This document shows positions 10,701 through 22,700 of a stretch of 64,000 nt of DNA, in pieces (position 1 is the first letter of the stretch; each line of letters starts with the position of its first letter). A model generated the notes under the pieces. It ran no database searches, was not told where the DNA came from, and saw only the letters and a program-made list of their open reading frames with translations. The position numbers and the translations under genes are program-made. This stretch comes from Coix lacryma-jobi var. lacryma-jobi (taxonomy: Eukaryota > Streptophyta > Magnoliopsida > Poales > Poaceae), in contig CM019822.1 in the NCBI GenBank assembly GCA_009763385.1, forward strand, positions 6,480,127 to 6,544,126, given 5' to 3'.

Positions 10701-13700
10701 TCCGGGCCGTGGCCGGCATGCCGATCTGCGATTCCCTGCAGGTTCGGGTGTCCCTGGGCACCACCACCCTCGTCGCACTCCTGGATACCGGCTCCACACA
10801 TAACTTCATCGCCGAGGACGCCGCCCGTCGTACGGGCCTGCCGATCCAACCACGCCCGCGCCTCTCGGCCACGGTGGCCAATGGCGAACGCGTCACCTGT
10901 CCGGGCGTCATACGCAGCGCCCCGGTCATCATCGAGGGCGAGCCATTCTCCATCGACCTCTTCGTCATGCCTCTTGCAGGATACGACCTCGTCCTGGGGA
11001 CCCAGTGGATGGTCACCCTGGGCCGCGTGGTGTGGGACTTCAGCAGCCGCACCGTCTCCTTCATACACCAAGGACGCCAGGTCTGCTGGTCGGACGTTGC
11101 AGACTGTCGCCCACCTCTGCTCGCTGCCACCACCACACCGAGCAGCCTGCTGGAGGAGCTGCTGCACTCCTTCGAGGGGGTGTTCGCCGAGCCGACGGGG
11201 CTGCCACCGCAGCGAGCCCGTGATCACGCCATCGTCCTCAAGCCCGGCTCTACACCGGTGGCGGTCCGGCCTTACCGCTATCCGGCGGCACACAAGGACG
11301 AACTGGAACGGCAGTGCGCTGCCATGCTGCACCAGGGCATCGTACGCCGCAGCGACTCGGCGTTCTCATCGCCAGTACTGCTGGTCAAGAAGCCGGACGG
11401 GGCGTGGCGCTTCTGCGTGGACTACCGCGCGCTCAACGCCCTCACCGTCAAGGACGCTTTCCCCATCCCCGTCGTCGACGAACTACTTGATGAGTTGCAC
11501 GGTGCGCAGTTCTTCACCAAGCTGGACCTCCGCTCCGGCTATCACCAAGTCCGGATGCGGCCGGCTGATGTGCACAAGACGGCGTTCCGCACCCACGACG
11601 GCTTCTATGAGTTCCTGGTGATGCCGTTCGGGTTATGCAACGCCCCGGCAACGTTCCAAGCACTCATGAATGAAGTGCTCCGACCCTTCCTCAGGCGGTG
11701 CGTCCTTGTCTTTTTTGATGATATACTGATTTACAGTAAGACTTGGGCAGATCACTTGCGGCACATTCGCGCCGTCCTCGCCGAACTTCATCGCCAGGTC
11801 CTCTTCGTCAAGCGATCCAAATGCATTTTTGGGTCCCCTTCCGTGGCATATCTGGGCCACATCATCTCCGCCCAAGGTGTGGCCATGGACCCGGCCAAGG
11901 TGCAGGCCATTCACGACTGGCCGGCACCTCGCTCGGCACGCGCGATGCGTGGCTTTTTGGGCCTCGCCGGCTACTACCGCAAGTTCGTCCTCGACTACGG
12001 CAAGATTGCAGCGCCCCTCACCGCGCTGCTCAAGAAGGAGAGCTTCTCCTGGTCCGAGGAGGCCCAAACAGCCTTCCAGGCGCTCAAGGCTGCTGTGACG
12101 TCGGCTCCTGTATTGGCGCTGCCCGACTTCACCAAAACCTTCATCGTGGAATGCGACGCGTCCACCCACGGCTTCGGGGCGGTCTTGCTGCAGGACCAAC
12201 ATCCGATCGCCTACTTCAGCAGGCCGGTCGCTCCTCGTCACCGAGTTCTCGCAGCGTATGAGCGGGAGCTCATTGGGCTGGTGCACGCCGTGCGCCACTG
12301 GAGGCCGTACCTGTGGGGACGCGCGTTCCTCGTCCGCACCGACCACTACAGCCTCAAATTCCTCCTCGACCAGCGCCTCTCGACGATCCCGCAGCACCAT
12401 TGGGTGGGCAAACTCCTCGGCTTCGACTTCTCGGTGGAATACAAGCCGGGCGCCACGAACACCGTCGCCGACGCGCTGTCCAGGCGCGACACCAGCGAGG
12501 AGGGCGCGGTCTTGGCGCTGTCCGCGCCGCGCTTCGACTTCATCGAACGTCTCCGCCAAGCCCAGCGCCAGGACCCGGCCCTGGTCGCCCTCCGCGACGA
12601 GCTGGCAGCAGGCACACGGGGCGCTCCGTGGTCGCTGCTCGACGACATGGTGGCCTACGCCGCCCGGCTGTACATCCCGCCGGACTCCCCGCTGCTGCTT
12701 GAAGTGGTGGCTGCTACGCACGAGGACGGCCATGAAGGGGTGCAGCGCACTCTACATCGACTCCGCCGAGATTTCTACTTCCCAGCCATGCGCCGTGTGG
12801 TCCAAGACTTTGTTCGCGCCTGCGCAACCTGCCAGCGCAACAAGTCTGAACACCTGCACCCCGCCGGCCTGCTGCTGCCACTGCCTGTTCCCCAGGCCGT
12901 GTGGTCCGACGTCGGCCTGGACTTCGTCGAGGCGCTGCCCCGCGTGGGCGGCAAATCGGTGATCCTCACAGTGGTCGACCGGTTTAGCAAATATGCTCAT
13001 TTTATCCCATTGGCTCACCCCTACAGTGCAGAGTCCGTGGCCCAGGCATTCTACAGCGAGATTGTTCGCCTCCATGGGATTCCTCAGTCCTTGGTGTCGG
13101 ACAGGGATCCGGTGTTCACTTCGACGTTCTGGCGCGAGCTGATGCGGCTCACCGGCACCAAGCTGCACATGACATCTGCGTTCCACCCGCAATCTGATGG
13201 CCAAACGGAGGCAGCCAACAAGGTCATCGTCATGTACCTCCGCTGTTTCACGGGGGATCGGCCACGGCAGTGGCTGCGCTGCCTACCATGGGCAGAGTAC
13301 GTCTACAACACGGCATATCAATCGTCGCTCAAGGACACTCCATTCAAGGTGGTCTATGGCAGGGACCCCCCCTCCATCCGCTCTTATGAACCAGGTGAGA
13401 CCCGGGTGGAGGCCGTGGCCAAGACGTTGGCTGCCCGCGAGGAGCTCCTAGCAGATGTCCGCTACCGCCTGGAACAGGCTCAAGCTGTCCAGAAGAAGTT
13501 CTACGACCGTCTGCACCGACCGGTCTCCTATGCCGTGGGTGATTGGGTGCTGCTGCGTCTCCGTCAACGTGCAGCGTCCTCCCTGCCCCAGGCGACCAAG
13601 GGCAAGCTGAAGCCGCGCTTCGTCGGGCCTTACCAGGTCACCGAGTGCATCAACCAGGTGGCTGTCCGTCTGGCGCTGCCCCCGCGTGCCAAGCTGCACG

Positions 13701-16700
13701 ATGTATTCCACGTCAGCCTCCTCAAGAAGTTCATCGGCACTCCACCATCGGTGCCACCTCCTCTTCCGGCCATCCATCATGGGGCGGTGGCTCCAGAACC
13801 TGAGCAGGCGGTTCGGTACCGGCTGGCCAGAGGCGTTCGTCAAGTACTGATCAGGTGGAAAGGGCAGTCCACGGCTGGTGCAACCTGGGAGGATGTTGAA
13901 GATTTTCAATCCAAGTTCCCCCAGTATCAGCTCGAGGACGAGCTGGTCGTCGAGGGGGGGAGAGATGTCATGTACGGGCGCACCTACAGGCGTCGTCGTG
14001 ATGCCAGGAGGGCTGCTGAGCGCGCAGCTAAGGCAGGTGCCACCGTGAGTGGCTAATTCCAGAAAATTAGGATCTCTAGTTTCCTTTTGCATGCCTAAAT
14101 TATAGGAGTGATTGGTTGGGCCTATGGCCATATATGCTGTGTAACAAACTGGGAACAAATTAAGCAGAATCAATTATCCTAAAGTTGCTTCTCTCCCTCC
14201 AACCTCTCAAGCCACCGGTGGGATTCATCTCACGGTGAAGGCCTGGAGCGCGACTACGAGCTACGTAGTCGCGGTCCGGCGAAGTTAGGCGTCAAGGCGC
14301 TTGACACGAACAGAGCTGAGAAGTTATATGAACAGAGAAATGGACTAAAAGAAATACAGTACTAACCAACTCCATCCAAGCTATATCGGATTCATAGTAA
14401 TCATTTGAAAGGAAAGCGTTTGCCTTGGTTCTCAGCAAATTCTTGAGGCTGCAGCAAGATAAAAACAAATAAATCTTCGCAAAAACGAACTAGAAATTCA
14501 GAATCAAAACACCATAATAGCTTACCTTGGAGAATCAGAGCACGCTGATGCTTTCTCAAGAAGCTCAGCTGCTTTCTGAAGGGATGATCTATACTCCTTG
14601 GAGTATGGAACAATGAAAAGATCATCTTTTGTCATGGTCTGGTCTGATCCATCTGATTGTGTTAATGACAAAGAGGACAGAGAGTCATGTCGTTTTATGA
14701 CGGTGAAAAACCCAGTGGCATCTTTTTGTTCTTTATCAGTCAGTTTACTACTCCAAAGTTCAAACTCCTACATCCATAGAAAAAGTATGAAAAAATGAAT
14801 TCACTGCAGCTAGCACCGAATCAAATATACAAAAAAATTATATAGCTCTTATAAGCAGACAGCACACAGAAATCTGTGATCTGTGGTATGAACAGCAAAT
14901 TCTGTGCGTGTGCATGTGTGTTTGTGGGGGGGGGGGGGGGGGTGAGGGGGCCCAGCGTAATGTACCGCTTTGTCCATATCAGGAGGGTAGAAGTTAGCAC
15001 CAGGAGGCTTATCTAGAGGAAATGCTGCTCGATACTCAATCCCCTTCCATCCTGAAACTGGCTTGGTGGCATCTGTGAGTAATTTCACAGCAGAATCTGC
15101 AGTCGATAGAAAAGCCTTATTTTCGTCGAGGCAGGACCTGTTATAAAAAATATCAAAATGTTCATATATAAGATGCTAAACAGTGTATAAAATTTACATG
15201 TAAATCTAATGACGCAACAATTGGTATCAAATAAACAACATAACTTGGAAAAATAAAAAAACATTGCATTAAATCTGATCTCAGATAACATGACAAGATA
15301 GTATTAATGCAAGCCCATAACCTCTTAATGACACTGTTGTGCATAACTGCATATTGAACAATCCAATAGTTTCAAAGTTGCAATGGATGATGTTGATACA
15401 AAATACAATAGTATATGCACTCAAGCAGCCTAAAGCACTACAATTTATGTAATATATTTAAAAAAAATAAAATGCCACATTCAAAGATCTGTGAAATATG
15501 ATTACAAATTTAAGGATGCATGTAATTAGATTAATTGTTGGACAAAGTCTCTGAACTTTGACCCTTTCAAATTCTAATACGCCCTGTAAAAAGAAATGGA
15601 GTGAATATATTTTATCAAAGCAACACCACTGGTTTATAATGGCTAAGATGATAACAGCATGGAATGAAAATATTTTTTATGCACAGAGGACTACAATTGA
15701 AAAGAAAATGCAGAAAGCATGCATTCCTCCAGACAACCATGCCGCGCTTTGTCGGATCAGATGAAACAGTGGACGTGCCAATTAGAAAACAAAATGTATG
15801 TCATTTAAATTACACTCTAAACCATATATATTAATACGAAAGCACTACACCATAATGCAATGAAAGACAGTCAGGAATCTTAAGCAAGATGGCATCCAAT
15901 TCCAAGGATAAATGGAAATAGTTTAATAAAAGGTAATTGCCATACATGAAGAAATTCTCATTTAATATTGTATTAAGATATTCCAATTAATCAAAAAAAT
16001 CTTCATTAATCAAGAGAAAGTTATTACCAGGGACTCTTATTAATAGAATAATATGCCCACTTCAATTTATCGAATGATGAGGATTCAGAATGTCCTTTCA
16101 ACCAGTCTCTAAGAATTTTGTTACCATTCCATACCTAATTGAGAACCAAAGTAGTAAGAGGTTGCAGAACAGAACTATACACAATACAAAAATGGCTATT
16201 CAAAGAATATATCTCTTACAAGTTACGACTAATTGGCATGGGGTGCATCCAACCAAAAAGCAATAGAAGAAACAAAATCTTAAAAGCTTTAGATGAAAGA
16301 AGTAACCTGTTCATAGAATATGTCATCAATAACTATTGCTGCTTTAAGAATATATCCCAAGGCTTCCCTGTCTCCTTCAGAGAGACTAGTCAACTGCAAA
16401 AAGAACATATAAAGAAGTTAAGCATACTACATAAGAAAGCAAGGTGCGATATATTAAGGCAGAAAGTGAGATATCAAAATCCCCAGCCCTTCCTGCTATC
16501 AAGGACTCAAACTGAACTTCTTGCATAATAATCTAGCTGTCATCTTTGTGTAAAGCAAGAAATTTTTCTATACACTATACTCCCTCTGACCCATAATAAA
16601 AAGTAAAAAGTGACGCTATGGGATTCGATCTGGTCAGTTTGACTAGATTTGTAGAAAATTTTGGCAACATATGTATCTCCAAATAAGTTATTATGAAATA

Positions 16701-19700
16701 CATTCAACGATCTATGTAAGGATACTAATTATATACCAATATTTTCTCATATATGTTTGGTCAGAGTTGAGAATGTTTGACTTCTCGGGAAGTGAGACTG
16801 TCACTTGTTGTGGGACGGAGGGAGTATATTAGTCATTAGTGGCTTTGATTTATTTATCTAATGAAAGGGCAGGGAGGTATTAGAGATATGTATAGTCTAA
16901 CACATGTGTATCATGTGACTTGTACTCCAAGTTGTACTTTGATTATATATATGAAAGTCAACCCACACCCCATCCACACATTGAGCGTGAGGTGTTTCCT
17001 AATTCTCTGCAAGATATCAAGAGTTCTGGTCCCCATCCAGCTCCTTCCTCTGTCCTAGCTTCTCTCCCGCACCACCAACTCCGACCGGGACCCCTCTCCC
17101 GATCGCCCGCCTCCACGTCATCCCACATGTCGGCGTCACGGGCCCCGCACACGACCCACTTGCGGCCTCTCTCCCCGTGCACACGATCTCTTCCTCCCCG
17201 CCCACCCCATGTGTCTGTTCCATAATTCTCTATAGACTACAGGAGGCCCCTACTGTTAGCGCTGAGGGAGCGCAAGCCGTAGCGATGGGCGAGGCTTGAA
17301 GGTCCGGCGTCGCACAGGCGGCGCCGTGCTTGGCAGCGGGTTCGTGGCAAGAGGATGACGGGAAACAGTAGATTAGGCTGGGTGCCCAAGGGAGATAATA
17401 AATCTCAATCCCAGGCTAATCTCCTTAATTGACAGAGTTTGATACTTATACTTATGACCCTAACAACTTCTAGCTAATAAAAAGGAATACAATTAACAGA
17501 CTCCAAACATACTCCAGTTCGACTCCAACCCCTAACAGACTCAACTCTGCTAACACTTGCATCTAATCGACTCTAGCTTTGCCAGCTGCTGTGCGTCTAA
17601 TCACCACTTGATCTGATCCTTCTAGCATAAGTCTTGCCCACCATAACATCTCTCCCGCCCTCGGCAAACAGCTCGTCCTCGAGCTGGAACGCAGGAAAGC
17701 GAGCTCGAAAATCTTCAAGGGTTCCCATGTAGCTTCTGTTAGCTGCTGTACCAGCAGCCCAGGGTGAGCAGACCCTGCTCACCTTCCCTCTCCCTCTCCC
17801 TTGAACCAAGGTGGAAGAAGAGCCTTGAGCTCTCTGAACACACACAAACACACACTGCAATTTCAGTTTCAGCGTTGGCTGAAACTGAGAGCTGCTGCTG
17901 CTTCACTATGTGGTGGCCAAAAAATGAACTGCCTTCTCTATTGCATTAGGTACATATATATAGGTCTGCATAGTCGGTTCTGCTGCCCAACTTGCATCTC
18001 CTAGTAGCTGTGTAGCAGCTGTATACAAGCAAATACTAACTTGCCTACTTCTACCTCTACCTGGCTGGTAAATACTAACAGCAAAATCTAAATTGACTAC
18101 TGCTACTACTAGCTGTCCTTATCTCATATCCTAAGAAACTTAAGGACTAAGCTATACTACTTGGTGTACAAGGAACCAGCAGCAGATTACTCAACAATTC
18201 TTCCCCTAATCCTGCTGCTAGCCCTTAACCTCAGCCATGCCAATCATCTGCCTCAGCTCCAGGAACCTGAGACGCCCGAGTGACTTGGTGAGAATGTCAG
18301 CGAGCTGCCGACCGGTTTCGACGAACTCGATGACAAGCTGTCCTCCATCGACGCAATCCCGAAGGAAATGGAACTTCACGTCGATGTGCTTGCTCCTGTC
18401 GTGGAGGACGGGGTTCTTTGCCAGCGCAATCGCCGGCTGGTTGTCCACCTTGAGTGCCGGCGGCTGAGCTTGAACTCCGGTGAGCTCTGTCAGCAACCGG
18501 CGCAGCCAGACCACCTGGCACGCCGCAGTGGCTGCTGCCACATACTCTGCCTCGCACGTAGACAGAGCAACCATCTTCTGCTTCAGCGACTGCCAGGCGA
18601 TCGGCGCACCGCCGAGGAAGACAAGCACACCAGAAGTGCTCCGCCTCCCGTCCACATCGCCCGCCATGTCCGCGTCGCTGAACGCCGTGATCCCCGGCGC
18701 ACCCTCCTTGGTCTTGGGCGGAGCCTCGCTGAACACCGTCAGCTGTAGGCTGCCGTGCTTGGGGAAGACGATCCCCAACTCCATCGAGCCCTGGACATAG
18801 CGAAGCAACCGCTTGACCGCCGTCCAGTGATCCTCCCTTGGATCCTCCATGAATCTGCTCACGTAGCCCACCGCGAACGCTATGTCCGGTCGCGTGTGCG
18901 TGAGCCAGCGCAGCCCGCCGACGATACTCCGGTAGAGCGTAGCATCCACCTTCGCCGCCGTGCTCTCCTTGGAGAGCTTGATGCGCTCCTCCATTGGCGT
19001 GGCCACAGCCTTGCAGCCCGCCATGCCTGCCCGCTCCAGCAGCTTCTGCGCGTAGGCGCGCTGCCCGAGCTTGATGGCGTCCGCCCCCTGCTTCATCTCG
19101 ATGCCGAGGTAGTAGGATAGCGCTCCCAGGTCGCTCATCCTGAACCTGGCGGCCATCTCTTCCTTGAAGCCGGCGATGTCCTGTGCACGCGCGCCGGTGA
19201 CGATGAGGTCATCCACGTACACCCCGACGATGAGATGCTCCTTCCCCCGTCGGCGGGTGTACAGGGCGTGCTCCGTGGCACACCGCGTGAAGCCGAGCTC
19301 CGCCATGGTGGCGTCGAGCTTCACGTTCCACGCTCGCGGGGCCTGGCGTAGCCCGTAGAGCGCCTTCCTTAGCCGCAACACCTTGTGCTCCGCTCCCTTG
19401 ACGACGAAGCCCGGCGGCTGCTTGACGAAGACTGTCTCCGCCAAGTCGCCGTTGAGGAAGGCAGACTTGACGTCGAGGTGATGGACCTGCCAGTCCTTGG
19501 CCGCTGCAAGCGCGAGGAGGAGCCGCACCGACTCCATGCGCGCCACTGGCGCGAAGACCTCCTCGAAGTCGACCCCTTCACGCTGTACGTACCCACGGGC
19601 AACGAGCCTCGCTTTGTGCTTCACCACGGCGCCGCGCTCGTCCCGCTTCACCTTGAAAACCCACTTGAGTCCGATCGGCCGACAACCTGCCGGTAGATCG

Positions 19701-22700
19701 ACCAAGTCCCAGGTCCCGTTGTCCTCGATTGCCTTCATCTCCTCCAGCATCGCCTTCCGCCACGCTGCGTCGCGCTCCGCAACGGCAAACGTGGCCGGCT
19801 CCTCTGCACTCGTCAGAAGCAGAGTAGGGTCGTCATCGAGCACCCGCGCCGCCAGTCCGGGCACCGCCGCATCACCCACGACGTTGTCTATGCGGCGGAA
19901 CCGCACCTCCTCCCCTTCATGGAACGCGTCCACAAACTCCGAGATGTTGGACGGAGGGGTGGCATATTCGATCGTCGTCGCCGTTGCCGGTGTCCCTTGT
20001 TGCGGCGAAGCAGGGGACTGCTCTGCCATTTGCCCTGGCGAGCCATGGGACCCTGCTCCGAGCGGACTAGGTGGCTCCACCACCTCTGCCGTCGCAGGTT
20101 CCTCTGCTTCCGCTTCCCCGGTCACCGGTGCCTCCACAACATCGCCGTGTCGACGGACCACCAGCTGCTCCACGACGAACGAGTCGCAAAGCCCGCCGCC
20201 TTGCTCCACCCCTGCTTCCGGCCTATCCCAGCTCCACGACGCCGCCTCGTCGAAGATGACGTCCCGGGACACCACCACCTTGCCGCCGACCGGATCATAG
20301 AGGCGATACGCCTTGGATCCATCCTCGTAGCCCAGGAACACCATGCGAGTGCTCCTGTCCTCCAGCTTGCCGAGGCCCGGCTTGGTGGCCTTCACATGGC
20401 CGATGCAGCCGAAAGTGCGCAGGTACGAGACATTGGGCTTGTGCCCGTGCCACGCCTCGTACGGTGTCATCCCCTTCAGAGCTTTGGTCGGTGATCGGTT
20501 GAGGATGAACACGGCGGTGGTGACTGCCTCACCCCAGAACGCCGCCGGCATCCTTTTCGCCTTCATCATGGACCTCGCCATGCCCACAATGGTCTGGTTC
20601 CGGCGCTCCACCACGCCGTTCTGATGCGGTGAGTAGGGAGCCGTGAGATGGCGGCCCACTCCTTCCTCGGCGCAGTACTCGGCGAATTCCACCGCCGTGA
20701 ACTCGCCGCCACGATCTGTCCGCAGCACCCGCAGCCGCTTCCCCGATTCCGCCTCCGCCCGGGCCTTGAATGCCTTGATCGCGTCCGCGGCGTCGCTCTT
20801 GCTCGTCAGGAGCTGCAGCCACATGTACCGGCTGCAGTCATCCACGAGCAGGAGGAAGTACCGGCGTCCTCCATGTGTGGCCGGCGTGATTGGCCCGCAC
20901 AAGTCCCCATGGACCAGTGCGAGTGGATCAGCCGCCCGGTACTTTGCCGCCTTTGGAAACGGCAGTCGCTTCTGCTTCCCTGCTAGGCAGCTGTCGCAGA
21001 GCTCGCCGGCGTGCTTGATCTCCGGCAGCCCGACCACCATCTTGCCGAGGCGGCCTAGAGCGTCGAAGCTCAGGTGGCCGAACCGGCCATGCCACAGCCA
21101 GGGCTCCTCCGTGCACGCTGCCGCCAGGCACACGGGCTGCTCCACCTTCAAATCCAGCAAGTAGAGGCGGTTCCGGGAGCGCGTTACTTTGGCGAGAAGA
21201 CGCCGCTCCTTGTCCTTGATCCGCAGCACGCCATGGCGGATCAGGACCTCCGCACCATGTTCGTCCAGCTGCCCTAAGCTGACGATGCTTGAGCGCAGCT
21301 GCGGGATGAAGTAAACATCCGTCAGCGCGCGATGCTCCCCGTTCCGGCATCGGAAGACAACGGTGCCTTGGCCGCGGATGTGAACCCGCGAGCCATCTCC
21401 GAACTTGACCGTCCCGGTCTTGCTCTCATCGAGGTTGGAGAAGACGGCCCTGCTCCCCGTCATGTGGTTGCTGGCCCCTGAGTCAAGGTACCACCTCTGC
21501 TCCAGCTCATCCCCGACAGCGCCAAGTTGGACCTGCGCACGCGGCTCGTCAAGGTGGACGGCCTGCGTCGCAGTCCTCTGCTCCGCTTCCGCCTCCTCTG
21601 CTTCGCCATCCTGCAGCGCGCAGTACTCACCCATCAAGAGCGCGTGCTCGTCATCGCTGTCGTCTTGAGCAAGGTGTGCCTCCTCCTTCTTCTCCGGCTT
21701 CTTCTCTGGGCACTCCCGCGCCCAGTGTCCCACCTTCCCGCAACGTCGGCAGGCGTTCGGGTCGGTGTAGCGCTTCTTCTTCTTCTTGTCCGCCGGCGCC
21801 TTGCCACGCTGCTTGCTGCCCTCGCCGCTGCGGTCACCACCGCCCCGGCTGGAGGAACCTTCCCTGGACCTGCGCTTCTCTTTCATCCGCGCTGTCCACT
21901 CCTCCTCCGTCAGCAGCAGCTGGGACTTCACCTTCTCCGCCGGTGCGCGGTCCTCCACCGCGCGCAGCCGCCCAGTCACATCCTCGAGCGACAAAGTGGA
22001 CAAGTCCAGCATCGTCTCGATGGACAAGGCAAGCTGGGCGTACTTGGCTGGCACGACGCGCAGCAGCTTGGCCACGACGTCCTCGTCGTCGATCGGCTTG
22101 CCATACGTGGCCAGCTGACCCGCCAACGACTGCAGACGCAGCGCGAAGTCCTCCACCGTCTCCCCGGGCTTGAACCGGAGATCGTCGAACTCTCTCCGCA
22201 GCTGCTGCGCCTTAGCCTTCTTGGCTCGATCCGAGCCAACGCGGAGCGATGCAAGCATCTCCCACGCCTCCTTGGCTGTGTCCTTCCGGCCAAGTGCCTC
22301 ATGGTACTCGCTGGGTGTAGATGCCATGAGCGCCTCCATGACGCCCACCTCCGCCTCCTCACCGGCGTTCCCGGTCTCCACAGCCGCCCACCACTTGCGT
22401 GCGCGCAGCTTCCACTTCATGTGGACAGCCCACTCGCCGTAGTTGGTGCGGGTGAGCATCGGCCAGGAGCTGGCTCCGCCGAACTCCCGCACCGTGCGTA
22501 TCTCCATCTGCGGCTGGACGACTGGGGACTCTGGGGACTCCTGCGGCTTCTTGCCGTCGCCGACGCCAGGCTTCCCACCGCTCGTATCCATCGCCGGCGG
22601 TTAAGCGCAGCGACGTGTACAAGCTCCGATACCACTTGTTAGCTGCTGTACCAGCAGCCCAGGGTGAGCAGACCCTGCTCACCTTCCCTCTCCCTCTCCC

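Larger units (their letters stand above)
9235..14306 (+). mobile_element. Complete Ty3/gypsy chromovirus-type LTR retrotransposon (Reina-like)
   Basis: The element is 5072 bp with two 341-bp LTRs (9235-9575, 13966-14306) that I find identical base for base, and a 5-bp target duplication CGAAC (9230-9234, 14307-14311). The LTRs start TGTCA and end TTGACA. A primer-binding site TGGTATCGCG begins at 9579, and a polypurine tract GAGGGGGGGAGAGA ends at 13965. The single uninterrupted polyprotein frame (9722-14056), short LTRs and C-terminal chromodomain-like segment suggest the Reina group of chromoviruses. It lies in intron 11 of the NUDT3-like gene, in the opposite transcriptional sense. Identical LTRs and an intact frame mean a very recent insertion. 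Confidence 0.93.

Noticed and set aside
10457..11332. Long minus-strand frames inside the Reina-like gag-pol, such as 10457-11332 and 11633-12733
   Set aside because: Antisense shadows of GC-rich coding sequence; no domain or signal of their own.
19497..20300. Plus-strand frames across the inner copia, such as 19497-20300 and 21527-22642
   Set aside because: Shadows of the minus-strand polyprotein.
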